A stretch of 12,547 bases of DNA from DATJYV01 sp035499415 (GTDB lineage: Bacteria; Bacteroidota; Ignavibacteria; UBA10030), in the NCBI GenBank assembly GCA_035499415.1, contig DATJYV010000007.1:1-12547 (forward strand), written 5' to 3'. Position 1 is the first letter of the stretch, and the number at the start of each line of letters is the position of its first letter. The notes beneath the pieces were generated by a model. That model had not been told where the DNA came from and did not search any database. It was given only the letters and a program-made list of their open reading frames with translations. This document shows, one piece after another, positions 5,330 to 12,547 of this stretch. Position numbers and translations under genes: made by a program.

Positions 5330-8299
5330 ATGCTCTTCCGTCAGCAGCCCCATGGATTCAGCCGGAATATGCCGAGAGCTTTGCGAACGGGCCTTCTCCT
5401 GTTCTCCTGCCGTTTCCTGATTTTCGGCCAATCTCTCTACACCGTTCAAACCAAAGACCTCAACCTCGTCTACTACGACAAGGGGCACGAGTATCTTGTC
5501 TACCACACCGCCCGATGCTTCGAGAATGCCTGGCATTTCCATTGTTCACTCTTTTCGTACTCTCCGTCCGAACCGGTTACGGTCCTTCTGAACGACTTCG
5601 GTGATTATGGGAACGGCGCCGCCGGCGTCATTCCGCATGACCTCGTCAGCGTGACCATCGCCCCGTTCAGCTACACCTACGAGACGCTCCCGGCCAATGA
5701 GCGGATGAACTGGGTGATGAACCACGAGCTGACGCACATCGTTTCTCTCGACAAACCCGGGGGAAGTGACGGATTCTTCCGATCTCTCTTCTCCGGCAAG
5801 GTCGCACCGATCGCGGATAATCCCTTATCCCTCGCCTACAGTTACCTGACCACGCCGCGAACGTACTCGTCCCGATGGTTTCGCGAAGGACTTGCCGTGT
5901 TCATGGAGACCTGGATGGCGGGAGGGCTGGGCCGGGCTCTCGGGTCGTACGACGAAATGAAATTCCGTACCCTGGTGCACGACAGCAGCTATTTCTACGA
6001 CCCCATCGGGCTCGAATCCCAGGGGGTCAAGGTAGCCTTCGACGCCGGGACGAACTACTATCTTTACGGCACCCGATTCATCACCTACCTTGCCGACATG
6101 TACGGGACGGAACCCGTGGTGCGCTGGATTGTGCGGTCTCCCGGAAGCGACGGACATTACGTGGCGGATTTCTCCCGCGTTTTCGGTTCTCCCCTGGAGA
6201 CAGAATGGAACCGATGGATCGCCTTTGAAAAATCGTGGCAGAAATCGAATCTGGATTCGGTTCGAAGCCATCCGGTGACCGAATGCCGCAGGCTTTCCCA
6301 AATCCCCCTCGGATCAGTCTCGCGTGCGTTCTACGATTCGAGCCGCCGCGTCCTCTACGCCTGCGTCAATTATCCCGGCCAGGTCGCGTACATCGCGGCC
6401 GTTCACATCGACGACGGCAGGGTGGAGCACCTCGTCGACATCAAAGGGGGCGCGGTATTCGACGTCGCGTCGCTCCAGTTCGACGAACGGGGGCGCCGGC
6501 TTTTCTTCACGACGGACAACAATGACTGGCGGGACATCAACATCCTGAATCTCGACACGGGAGACGCGGGAACGGTCCAGGTCGACGCCCGCGTGGGGGA
6601 TTTTGCTTTCAACAAGCAGGACAACTCCCTGTGGGGAATCCGGCACAGCGGCGGAATCTCAACGATCGTACGCATCCCGCCTCCGTACCGCGAGTGGAAT
6701 CAGATTTATTCGTGGCCCTACGGAAAGGATATGTACGATATCGACATCTCCCCGGATGGAACGATGCTCAGCGGAGCTCTGGCGGACGTGAGCGGAAGAC
6801 AGCGGCTGATCCTGATCCCGGTCGATACATTGATGAAGGGTGATTGTCCGTACGAAGTCCTCTACGATTTTGAAAACAGCAATCCCGCAAATTTCATTTT
6901 CTCTCCCGACAACCGATACCTGACCGGTACGTCCTACTACACGGGCGTTTCCAACATCTTCCGGTACGATTTGCGGGAAAAGAAGGTTGAAGTTTTTTCG
7001 AACGTTGAAACCGGGCTCTTCCGTCCGGTGAATTTCAGCACGGACTCGCTGATCGCGTTCCAATATACCTCCGCCGGATTCGTGCCGGTGATCCTCGCCC
7101 TGAAGCCGGTCACCGACATCAGTCCTATCCGGTTCCTGGGCAATGAGGTCGTTGACAAAAATCCGGTCGTGAAAAGCTGGAAGGTCGCGTCGCCTGCCTC
7201 GGTGAACATCGACTCGCTCATCACGTTCAAGGGGGAGTACGACCCGTTCGACAACATCGCGGTGAGCTCCTTCTATCCGGTCGTGGAAGGATACAAGGAC
7301 TTCGCGGCCTTCGGCATGCGTCTGAATCTCGCCGACGCGATCCTCCTCGACAACATCGACGCAACGGCTTCCTACACGCCGAACTCCATCCTTCCTGCGG
7401 ACGAGAGATTCCACGGCACGGTCGATTACAGGTTTTGGGGGTGGAAGCTGAAGGCGACGTACAATTCAGCCGACTTTTATGACCTGTTCGGCCCGACCAA
7501 GATGAGCCGGAAGGGGTATTCCGGCAGTGTTCAATACAAAAAAACTGTCCTTTACAACCTTCCCGAATCGATGGACTATACCCTTTCGGTCGCGGGTTAC
7601 GGCGGACTCGATCGGTTGCCCGATTATCAAAACATCGCTGCGACTTTCGACAAGCTCCTCACGGCCTCCGCCCGCCTGCACTACGAATTCCTGACGAAAT
7701 CGATCGGCGCAACGGACAACGAGAAGGGCGTTGGATGGGATATTGCACTGCACGACAATGAGGTGAGCGCGGGAAATTTTCCGTTCGTGCAGGGGACGTT
7801 CGATGTTGGCTTCGCGCTGCCCATCAACCATTCCGCTCTCTGGTTTCGCACTGCCGCCGGCCAGGCGTTCGGAGACCGGAACAACCCGTTCGGCAATTTC
7901 TATTTCGGCGGATTCGGGAACAACTGGGTCGACCATCTCGACGCAAAGCGATTTCGGCAGGATGAGAGTTTCCCCGGCACCGCTCTCAACTCCATCGGTG
8001 GGTCGGACTATGCCAAATTCCTCGTCGAATGGATGACCCCGCCCGCCCGTTTCACCGGCCTCGGCGGCACGGTCGTTTACTGTAACTGGATCCAGCCGTC
8101 GCTATTCTCGTCCGTCCTTGCCACGAACATCGACGATTCAAACCTCCGTCAGTCCCCGTACGACGCGGGAAGTCAGGTGGATTTCCACCTCGTTTTCTTT
8201 TCAACCCTCGAGGCGACACTTTCCTTCGGCTATGCCGTCGCGTTCGACCGCGGGAATCGACTCTCCGACGAGTGGATGGCTTCGCTCAAGATTCTCTGA
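5330..8299 (+). CDS. Outer-membrane protein: HEXXH peptidase-MA-like domain, TolB-like propeller, C-terminal beta-barrel
   Basis: With the ATG at 5330 the protein has 989 residues; an ATG at 5369 would give a more compact signal peptide (MPRALRTGLLLFSCRFLIFG) and is an equal candidate. The open frame extends back to a TTG at 5258 inside the terminator, which is not credible. After the signal peptide comes a gluzincin-like domain with HELTH at 132-136 and W-F-R-E-G-L-A-V-F (183-191), where Glu186 would be the third zinc ligand; this is the peptidase MA pattern. Residues of about 305-615 form a beta-propeller with TolB/PD40-type strands (DISPDGTML near 471; FSPDNRYL near 524). From about 640 to the end, alternating strands rich in Tyr, Phe and Gly resemble a D15/BamA-like or similar outer-membrane barrel (FGGFGNNW near 865). 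This suggests a surface or periplasmic protease tethered by its own barrel. The PrsW gene follows 10 bases later. Confidence 0.8.
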   Translation: MLFRQQPHGFSRNMPRALRTGLLLFSCRFLIFGQSLYTVQTKDLNLVYYDKGHEYLVYHTARCFENAWHFHCSLFSYSPSEPVTVLLNDFGDYGNGAAGVIPHDLVSVTIAPFSYTYETLPANERMNWVMNHELTHIVSLDKPGGSDGFFRSLFSGKVAPIADNPLSLAYSYLTTPRTYSSRWFREGLAVFMETWMAGGLGRALGSYDEMKFRTLVHDSSYFYDPIGLESQGVKVAFDAGTNYYLYGTRFITYLADMYGTEPVVRWIVRSPGSDGHYVADFSRVFGSPLETEWNRWIAFEKSWQKSNLDSVRSHPVTECRRLSQIPLGSVSRAFYDSSRRVLYACVNYPGQVAYIAAVHIDDGRVEHLVDIKGGAVFDVASLQFDERGRRLFFTTDNNDWRDINILNLDTGDAGTVQVDARVGDFAFNKQDNSLWGIRHSGGISTIVRIPPPYREWNQIYSWPYGKDMYDIDISPDGTMLSGALADVSGRQRLILIPVDTLMKGDCPYEVLYDFENSNPANFIFSPDNRYLTGTSYYTGVSNIFRYDLREKKVEVFSNVETGLFRPVNFSTDSLIAFQYTSAGFVPVILALKPVTDISPIRFLGNEVVDKNPVVKSWKVASPASVNIDSLITFKGEYDPFDNIAVSSFYPVVEGYKDFAAFGMRLNLADAILLDNIDATASYTPNSILPADERFHGTVDYRFWGWKLKATYNSADFYDLFGPTKMSRKGYSGSVQYKKTVLYNLPESMDYTLSVAGYGGLDRLPDYQNIAATFDKLLTASARLHYEFLTKSIGATDNEKGVGWDIALHDNEVSAGNFPFVQGTFDVGFALPINHSALWFRTAAGQAFGDRNNPFGNFYFGGFGNNWVDHLDAKRFRQDESFPGTALNSIGGSDYAKFLVEWMTPPARFTGLGGTVVYCNWIQPSLFSSVLATNIDDSNLRQSPYDAGSQVDFHLVFFSTLEATLSFGYAVAFDRGNRLSDEWMASLKIL

Positions 8300-8309
8300 C
8301 CCTCCCTCC

Positions 8310-9326
8310 ATGCAGTTTCTTCTCCAGTTTCTCCCTCGCGGTTCTCTCAGCCTTCTTCCGGTCTTCGTCTTTCTTAGCGGGCTGATCTACCTCGACAGCT
8401 TCAAGCTCGTCCGGCTTTCATCGGTCGTCTTCAGCATCGTTGCAGGAATTGCGGCGGCTGCGGCTGCTCTCGTCATCAACACGCGATTGATCGAATTGCT
8501 CCATAATCCTGTCGCGTACTCGCGTTACATCGCTCCCGCGATCGAAGAGATTCTCAAGGCGTTGTTTCCATTCGCTCTCATTCGCCTCAAGCGCGTCGGT
8601 TTCATGGTCGACGCCGCCATCCACGGCTTCGCCTGCGGCGCCGGATTCGCTTTGCTCGAAAACATCTACTACCTCGCCGCGCTGCAGGATGCGTCCCTTC
8701 TTGTCTGGATTGTCCGCGGCTTCGGAACCGCCGTCATGCATGGCGGGACCGCCGCCATCGGCTGCGTGATGGCAAAGAACGCATTCGACGTGTTCAACGG
8801 AAAGCCCGGCGTTCGTTTTTACGGCGGCCTCTTCGTCGCCATGGCGATTCACTCGCTCTTCAATCACGTCATCCTCCCGCCGGTCATGCTGACGGTCGTC
8901 GTGTTCGCCGTCCTTCCGGTCGCGATGATGTTCGTCTTCCGGGCGAGCGAACGTGTGACGCGGCGCTGGCTGGGTGTCGGGTTCGATGCCGACGCGGAGG
9001 TCCTCCGCATCATCTCCTCGGGAAACATCGGCAGCACGCACATCGGCGCGTACCTGCAGTCGCTCCAGAACCGCTTCCCCGGCCAGGTGGTGGCGGATGT
9101 GTTGTGCTATCTGCGCGTTCACTACGAGCTCGCCGTTCAGGCAAAGGGCATCCTCCTGATGCGCCAATCCGGCTTCGACGTCCCGCCCGACCCCGACGTG
9201 AAGTCCAAGTTCGACGAAATGCAATACCTGCGCTCGAGCATCGGCCCCACCGGCCTCGCTGCCGTCGCTCCGTTCCTCCACACGAGCAGCCGCGATTTGT
9301 GGCAATTGTACATGCTTAAATCCTGA
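8310..9326 (+). CDS. PrsW-family intramembrane protease with C-terminal cytoplasmic extension
   Basis: A 338-residue multi-pass membrane protein. Residues 1-215 hold about seven hydrophobic segments. The PrsW motifs appear in order: E79-E80-I-L-K83, GFACGAGFALLEN with Glu117-Asn118, His144 in VMHGGTAAIG, and His181 with Asn185 and His186 in IHSLFNH. These are the conserved Glu/His positions of the PrsW/CAAX-protease-like superfamily. B. subtilis PrsW makes the first cut in the anti-sigma factor RsiW and so frees the ECF factor SigW. The membrane protein at 3427 is an obvious candidate substrate here, though that is inference. Residues of about 218-338 form a soluble, helix-rich tail not needed for the protease fold. 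The ATG at 8310 lies 10 bases after the upstream stop and is preceded by a pyrimidine run, with no Shine-Dalgarno; a longer in-frame opening would run deep into the upstream gene. Confidence 0.88.
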   Translation: MQFLLQFLPRGSLSLLPVFVFLSGLIYLDSFKLVRLSSVVFSIVAGIAAAAAALVINTRLIELLHNPVAYSRYIAPAIEEILKALFPFALIRLKRVGFMVDAAIHGFACGAGFALLENIYYLAALQDASLLVWIVRGFGTAVMHGGTAAIGCVMAKNAFDVFNGKPGVRFYGGLFVAMAIHSLFNHVILPPVMLTVVVFAVLPVAMMFVFRASERVTRRWLGVGFDADAEVLRIISSGNIGSTHIGAYLQSLQNRFPGQVVADVLCYLRVHYELAVQAKGILLMRQSGFDVPPDPDVKSKFDEMQYLRSSIGPTGLAAVAPFLHTSSRDLWQLYMLKS

Positions 9327-9356
9327 CTCCCGTTTCCTGCAATTCATCGGGCCGAT

Positions 9357-9367
9357 TTGTATATTGG
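9357..9367 (+). promoter_or_regulatory. Possible -10 region for the phosphatase gene
   Basis: TTGTATATTGG is an AT-rich island 21 bases before the ATG at 9389, inside a 62-base gap. It resembles TGTATATTATG at 4227 upstream of the repeat-protein gene. No matching -35 element is evident, so it is tentative. Confidence 0.3.
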
Positions 9368-9388
9368 CCTCGGCTCTCCAACCCCGCG

Positions 9389-10705
9389 ATGGCACGACAC
9401 GAATCCAACGGCTCGAATCTCGAAGTCCGACGCGACGTCAAGCGGCTCCGATCGATCATCGGCGCCGCAAAGCTTCTCAACTCCACCTTCGAGCTCGACA
9501 AGCTTCTGACCATCATTCTCGACCTCGCCACGCACAATCTGAACGCAGCCCGCGGGACCATCTACCTTATCGATGAGGAAAAGAAAGAGCTGTGGTCGCG
9601 CGTGCTGAAAGGAAAAACGATGGTGGAGATTCGGCTTCCCATCGGCACCGGCATCGCCGGCCACGTCGCGAAATCCGGCCGGATCGTCAACGTCGAGGAT
9701 GCATCGAAGGATAAACGATTTTACGGCGCCATCGACCAGAAGTCCGGCTTCCAGACGAAGACAATGCTGTGCGCGCCGATGAAGAATCGCCACGGCAAAA
9801 TTATCGGCGTGTTCCAGATCATCAACAAGAAATCGGGCACATTTGGCGACGAAGACCGGATGTTCCTCGTCGGCTTTTCGGAGCACGCGGCGCTTGCGAT
9901 CGAAAACGCCAAGTTCCACCAGGCGCAGCTCGAACAGGAACGCGTCGAGAAGGAAATTCAGATTGCGGCGTCGATCCAGCAGAGGCTTCTTCCGAAAACC
10001 CTCCCGCAGCTTCAAGAGTACGAGATTGCAGCCGCTACCATCCCGAGCCGCACGGTCGGAGGCGATTGGTATGCCGTCGTTCCGCTCGACGACGGACGAT
10101 TCGTTTTCACCGTGGCGGATGTCTCGGGGAAGGGGATTCCCGCTGCGCTTCTCGTTTCGACACTCCACGCTTCGTTCCGCGCCTACCTCGAGAACCGGCT
10201 CCCCCTCGATGCGTTGGTGAAGCGGCTCAACCTCCTCCTCTTCGATAACACCACTCCCGAACGATTCATCACCTTTTTCGTCATGGCGCTCGATACTGCA
10301 TCGCACACGGTCGAATTCGTGAACGCCGGGCATAACCCGCCGTACCTCTATCGCCGCCCTTCCGGCTTCGTCGAACTCGCGGCGAGCGGACTTCCGCTTG
10401 GCATGATGCCCGACTCGGAGTACAAGATGGAGACGATCGCGATAGAGCCCGACGACGTGCTGGTGCTCTACACCGACGGGGTGACGGAAGCGATGGACAG
10501 ACACGAGGAATTGTACGGGGAAGAGAGGTTGCGTCAAGCGGTCGAACAGTGCGCCCAGGCCCGGGCGTCAAATCTGCATTCGTCCATCCTCGACGACCTG
10601 CGCACGTTCGTCGGCAACGAACCGCAATCCGACGACATCACCCTGCTCGTCGCCAGGCGTACAAGCGGCAACCCGGACACAATTAAACGGAAGATGGGAG
10701 GATGA
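9389..10705 (+). CDS. GAF-domain PP2C serine phosphatase (RsbU/SpoIIE-type)
   Basis: A 438-residue cytoplasmic regulator. A GAF sensor domain occupies about residues 35-175 (LDKLLTIILDLA through FSEHAALAIENA). A coiled-coil linker follows (about 176-205, rich in Gln/Glu). A SpoIIE-type PP2C domain fills about 210-427. Its metal-binding aspartates are all present: Asp226 in GGDWY, Asp244 in DVSGKG, Asp363 in YTDG, and Asp415-Asp416 in DDITLL. Such phosphatases remove phosphate from STAS antagonists when the sensor domain is triggered, shifting the partner switch. The STAS protein at 2557 is the natural candidate substrate in this window, about 6.5 kb away. The first start in frame is the ATG at 9389, without a Shine-Dalgarno. 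The gene overlaps the next by ATGA. Confidence 0.94.
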   Translation: MARHESNGSNLEVRRDVKRLRSIIGAAKLLNSTFELDKLLTIILDLATHNLNAARGTIYLIDEEKKELWSRVLKGKTMVEIRLPIGTGIAGHVAKSGRIVNVEDASKDKRFYGAIDQKSGFQTKTMLCAPMKNRHGKIIGVFQIINKKSGTFGDEDRMFLVGFSEHAALAIENAKFHQAQLEQERVEKEIQIAASIQQRLLPKTLPQLQEYEIAAATIPSRTVGGDWYAVVPLDDGRFVFTVADVSGKGIPAALLVSTLHASFRAYLENRLPLDALVKRLNLLLFDNTTPERFITFFVMALDTASHTVEFVNAGHNPPYLYRRPSGFVELAASGLPLGMMPDSEYKMETIAIEPDDVLVLYTDGVTEAMDRHEELYGEERLRQAVEQCAQARASNLHSSILDDLRTFVGNEPQSDDITLLVARRTSGNPDTIKRKMGG

Positions 10706-11643
10706 CGGATGTGAAGCGACTGTACTTGATGTGGAGCATTTCAGCGGCGACCGTTGCCGCATTTTGTCCCCCCTCATTTGCACGTCAATCGGCCGACGCG
10801 GCGCTGCATGCCAGGCTCGACTCCCTCGTCAATAATTTTCACGGAGTCGCCGGGGTCTACGTCCAAAACCTCAAAACCGGAATGACGGCGGCGGTCAATG
10901 CCGACACGCTGTTTCCGACGGCGAGCATGATCAAAGTCTCCATCCTGTGCGGCCTGTTCGACCGGATCGAGAGGGGAGAGTTGAAGTACGACAAGGATGT
11001 CCTGATGCTGGACTCGTTGCGCTACGTCGGCGGAGCCGGCGTCGCGCAGTTTTTCAGGGACAGCACGCGCATTGCGCTTGCGGAACTCGCATGGCTCATG
11101 ATTGCGATCAGCGACAACTCTGCGGCGCTCTGGTGCCAGCAGCTCGCCGGAGGGGGTCCCGCAATCAACGATTGGCTCGAGCGAAACGGCTTCCGCGAAC
11201 TGCGCGTCAATTCGCGTACACCCGGACGCGAAGCGAACCGGGAAGTGTTCGGATGGGGACAATCAACCCCCCGCGAGATGGCCCGGCTCTTCACGCTCAT
11301 CCGCGACGAGAAAGCGGTCAGCCAGGATGCGAGCGAGGAGATGTACCGCGTCATGTCCAAAACATACTGGGACACCGAAGCTCTCTACCAGTTTCCGCCG
11401 ACCGTGAAAGCCGCGGCAAAGAGCGGCGCCGTCGACGACGCAAAGTCGGAAACCGTCCTCGTCAACGCCCCTTCGGGAGATTATGTCTTTTGCGTCATGA
11501 CCAAGAATCAGAAGGACCAGCGGTGGGAGCACGACAACGAAGGATACGTCCTGATCCGGAAGATCTCCCGGCTGCTGTGGGAAACATTCGAACCCGAATC
11601 AAAATGGACGCCCCCTGCCGCCATGGACCGATGGATGAAGTAA
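10702..11643 (+). CDS. Exported class A beta-lactamase-fold serine hydrolase
   Basis: A 313-residue protein with a signal peptide (residues 1-28, cleavage probably after PSFA) and the motifs of the class A beta-lactamase/PBP-like fold: S75-M-I-K78 (SxxK nucleophile and base), S137-D-N139 (SDN) and K240-S-G242 (KSG in place of KTG). Counting back from STP (188-190) to the omega loop, the position of Glu166 in true class A enzymes falls on Thr173, so the deacylating Glu appears absent. It may therefore be a slow-turnover penicillin-binding or peptidoglycan-related hydrolase, not a resistance enzyme. The ATG overlaps the phosphatase stop (ATGA). GGGAGG (10696-10701) abuts that ATG with no spacing but lies 9 bases before a GTG at 10711, which would give an ideal N-terminus (MKRLYLMW). 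The GTG may be the true start. Confidence 0.87.
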   Translation: MTDVKRLYLMWSISAATVAAFCPPSFARQSADAALHARLDSLVNNFHGVAGVYVQNLKTGMTAAVNADTLFPTASMIKVSILCGLFDRIERGELKYDKDVLMLDSLRYVGGAGVAQFFRDSTRIALAELAWLMIAISDNSAALWCQQLAGGGPAINDWLERNGFRELRVNSRTPGREANREVFGWGQSTPREMARLFTLIRDEKAVSQDASEEMYRVMSKTYWDTEALYQFPPTVKAAAKSGAVDDAKSETVLVNAPSGDYVFCVMTKNQKDQRWEHDNEGYVLIRKISRLLWETFEPESKWTPPAAMDRWMK

Positions 11644-11644
11644 C

Positions 11645-12547
11645 ATGAGCCGACTCATAACAGTCGCGATTCTTTTCGCCTTCAGCGCTCCCCTTGTCGC
11701 TCAGAAATTACCCGCGGTCGTTCCCGCAAGAATTGGGTCGCAAAACGACGATCTGTTCATCATGACGCTGGGAGATGCAGAAACGCCGCTTGCCGATGCA
11801 CGGTTCGACACGGAGAACGACCGGCTCACGTTATCCAACGGACGCGTCATCGAAAATTACTATCGGGATTCGCTTCACATCCGATTCTATTCTCCGATCG
11901 AAAAATCGGTTTTCCCTCTTCCCCCGTCGGGATGGTGCTCATGGTACTTTTATTATCAGGAGATCAGCAGCGACGAGGTCTTGCGCAACGCCGAATGGAT
12001 TTCGAGAAACCTGATGGATTTTGGAGCCCGCGTGGTTCAGATCGACGACGGATGGCAGGGACGCGGGCATGGGGGAGGAGATAATAGAGATTGGACGACC
12101 ATCGACGAACGATTCCCGGGAGGAATGAAGAACCTCGCTTCGCAGATCCGGAAACTCGGACTCACGCCCGGACTCTGGCTCGCGCCGCACGGCCAAAGTA
12201 ACCGGTCCGTTGTAAAGAACAATCCGGGCGTCTTCCTCCTGCAACACGATACGTCCGCCTCAAAGACGTGGGAGGGTTTGTATCTCGTCGACCCTTCAAC
12301 TCCTTCGGCACATTCGTATCTCCAATCCCTCTTTACCACCCTCGCAAAATGGGGATATGATTACTTCAAGATCGACGGCCAGCCGGTCGTGCTGGACGAG
12401 TACGGAAAGAAACACGACCTCTTCGCTCATCCATCCGCAAATTCCGATTCCCTCTATCGGTCGACGCTCATGTCCATTCGCTCGGCGATCGGCGGGAACC
12501 GGTACCTGCTGGGTTGCTGGGGAATTCCCCTCCAGGGCTCGGGGATC
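11645..12547 (+). CDS. Secreted clan-D glycoside hydrolase, GH36/alpha-galactosidase-like (3' partial)
   Basis: The frame is open from the ATG at 11645 to the window end (301 codons, no stop), so the C-terminus is missing. The ATG lies one base after the stop of the serine hydrolase gene. A signal peptide is clear (MSRLITVAILFAFSAPLVA, then Q). The (beta/alpha)8 catalytic domain begins near residue 93 with SGWCSWYFYY and continues with VQIDDGWQ (132-139), TPGLWLAP (about 176-183) and YFKIDG with Asp244 as the candidate nucleophile, the clan-D retaining pattern of GH36 and GH27. A usual GH36 enzyme carries a large N-terminal beta-sandwich before this point; here there are only about 75 residues after the signal peptide. 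It probably releases sugars from alpha-linked galactosides or related glycans outside the cytoplasm. The exact family and substrate cannot be set from this part. Confidence 0.82.
   Translation, partial: MSRLITVAILFAFSAPLVAQKLPAVVPARIGSQNDDLFIMTLGDAETPLADARFDTENDRLTLSNGRVIENYYRDSLHIRFYSPIEKSVFPLPPSGWCSWYFYYQEISSDEVLRNAEWISRNLMDFGARVVQIDDGWQGRGHGGGDNRDWTTIDERFPGGMKNLASQIRKLGLTPGLWLAPHGQSNRSVVKNNPGVFLLQHDTSASKTWEGLYLVDPSTPSAHSYLQSLFTTLAKWGYDYFKIDGQPVVLDEYGKKHDLFAHPSANSDSLYRSTLMSIRSAIGGNRYLLGCWGIPLQGSGI

Noticed and set aside
9344..10537. Long antisense reading frame (397 codons, - strand) across the phosphatase gene
   Set aside because: It is a complement shadow of a gene with clear GAF and PP2C motifs; GC-rich codon use leaves such frames open. 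The same holds for the - strand frames at 448-1164, 6659-7414 and 8418-9395.

Overview
The window is about 12.5 kb of GC-rich bacterial DNA. Every supported gene lies on the + strand, packed tightly, with both end genes cut by the window edges. Few genes have a strong Shine-Dalgarno sequence. Several exported proteins have signal peptides with Gln at or next to the predicted cleavage point, and one promoter candidate has the TTG-N19-(T)AnnTTTG form known from Bacteroidota. Together these suggest a member of the FCB group (Bacteroidota/Ignavibacteria-like). This is an inference from general features, not a taxonomic assignment.

Layout. (1) 1-1845: the 3' part of a secreted-type M28 zinc peptidase of the glutamate carboxypeptidase II/transferrin-receptor architecture. 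(2) 1846-2150: a gap with no convincing gene and only a weak hairpin. (3) 2151-2841: a two-gene partner-switching pair, an RsbW/SpoIIAB-type HATPase anti-sigma factor and an RsbV/SpoIIAA-type STAS antagonist. (4) 2888-4194: an ECF sigma factor and, two bases later, a single-pass membrane protein in the anti-sigma position, closed by a hairpin-T terminator. (5) 4288-5199: a membrane-anchored protein made largely of 21 tandem nonapeptides (x-V-R-D-A-L-x-x-x), closed by a very strong terminator. (6) 5330-8299: an outer-membrane protein that joins a HEXXH peptidase-MA-like domain, a TolB-like propeller and a C-terminal beta-barrel. (7) 8310-9326: a PrsW-family intramembrane protease with a C-terminal cytoplasmic extension. 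(8) 9389-10705: a GAF-PP2C (RsbU/SpoIIE-type) phosphatase, overlapping by ATGA with (9) 10702-11643, an exported class A beta-lactamase-fold serine hydrolase. (10) 11645-end: a secreted clan-D (GH36/GH27-like) glycoside hydrolase, cut at the window edge.

How the genes may work together. The window holds all three parts of a partner switch (kinase/anti-sigma, STAS protein, PP2C phosphatase). It also holds an ECF sigma factor, its probable membrane anti-sigma, and a PrsW-type protease; PrsW in Bacillus subtilis starts destruction of the ECF anti-sigma RsiW. The remaining genes encode envelope proteins. The simplest reading is an envelope-sensing and envelope-remodelling locus in which partner switching and regulated intramembrane proteolysis could both act on one sigma factor. 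The components are visible in the sequence; their wiring is inference. The nonapeptide repeat protein between the sigma operon and the envelope genes is the least explained and most unusual part.
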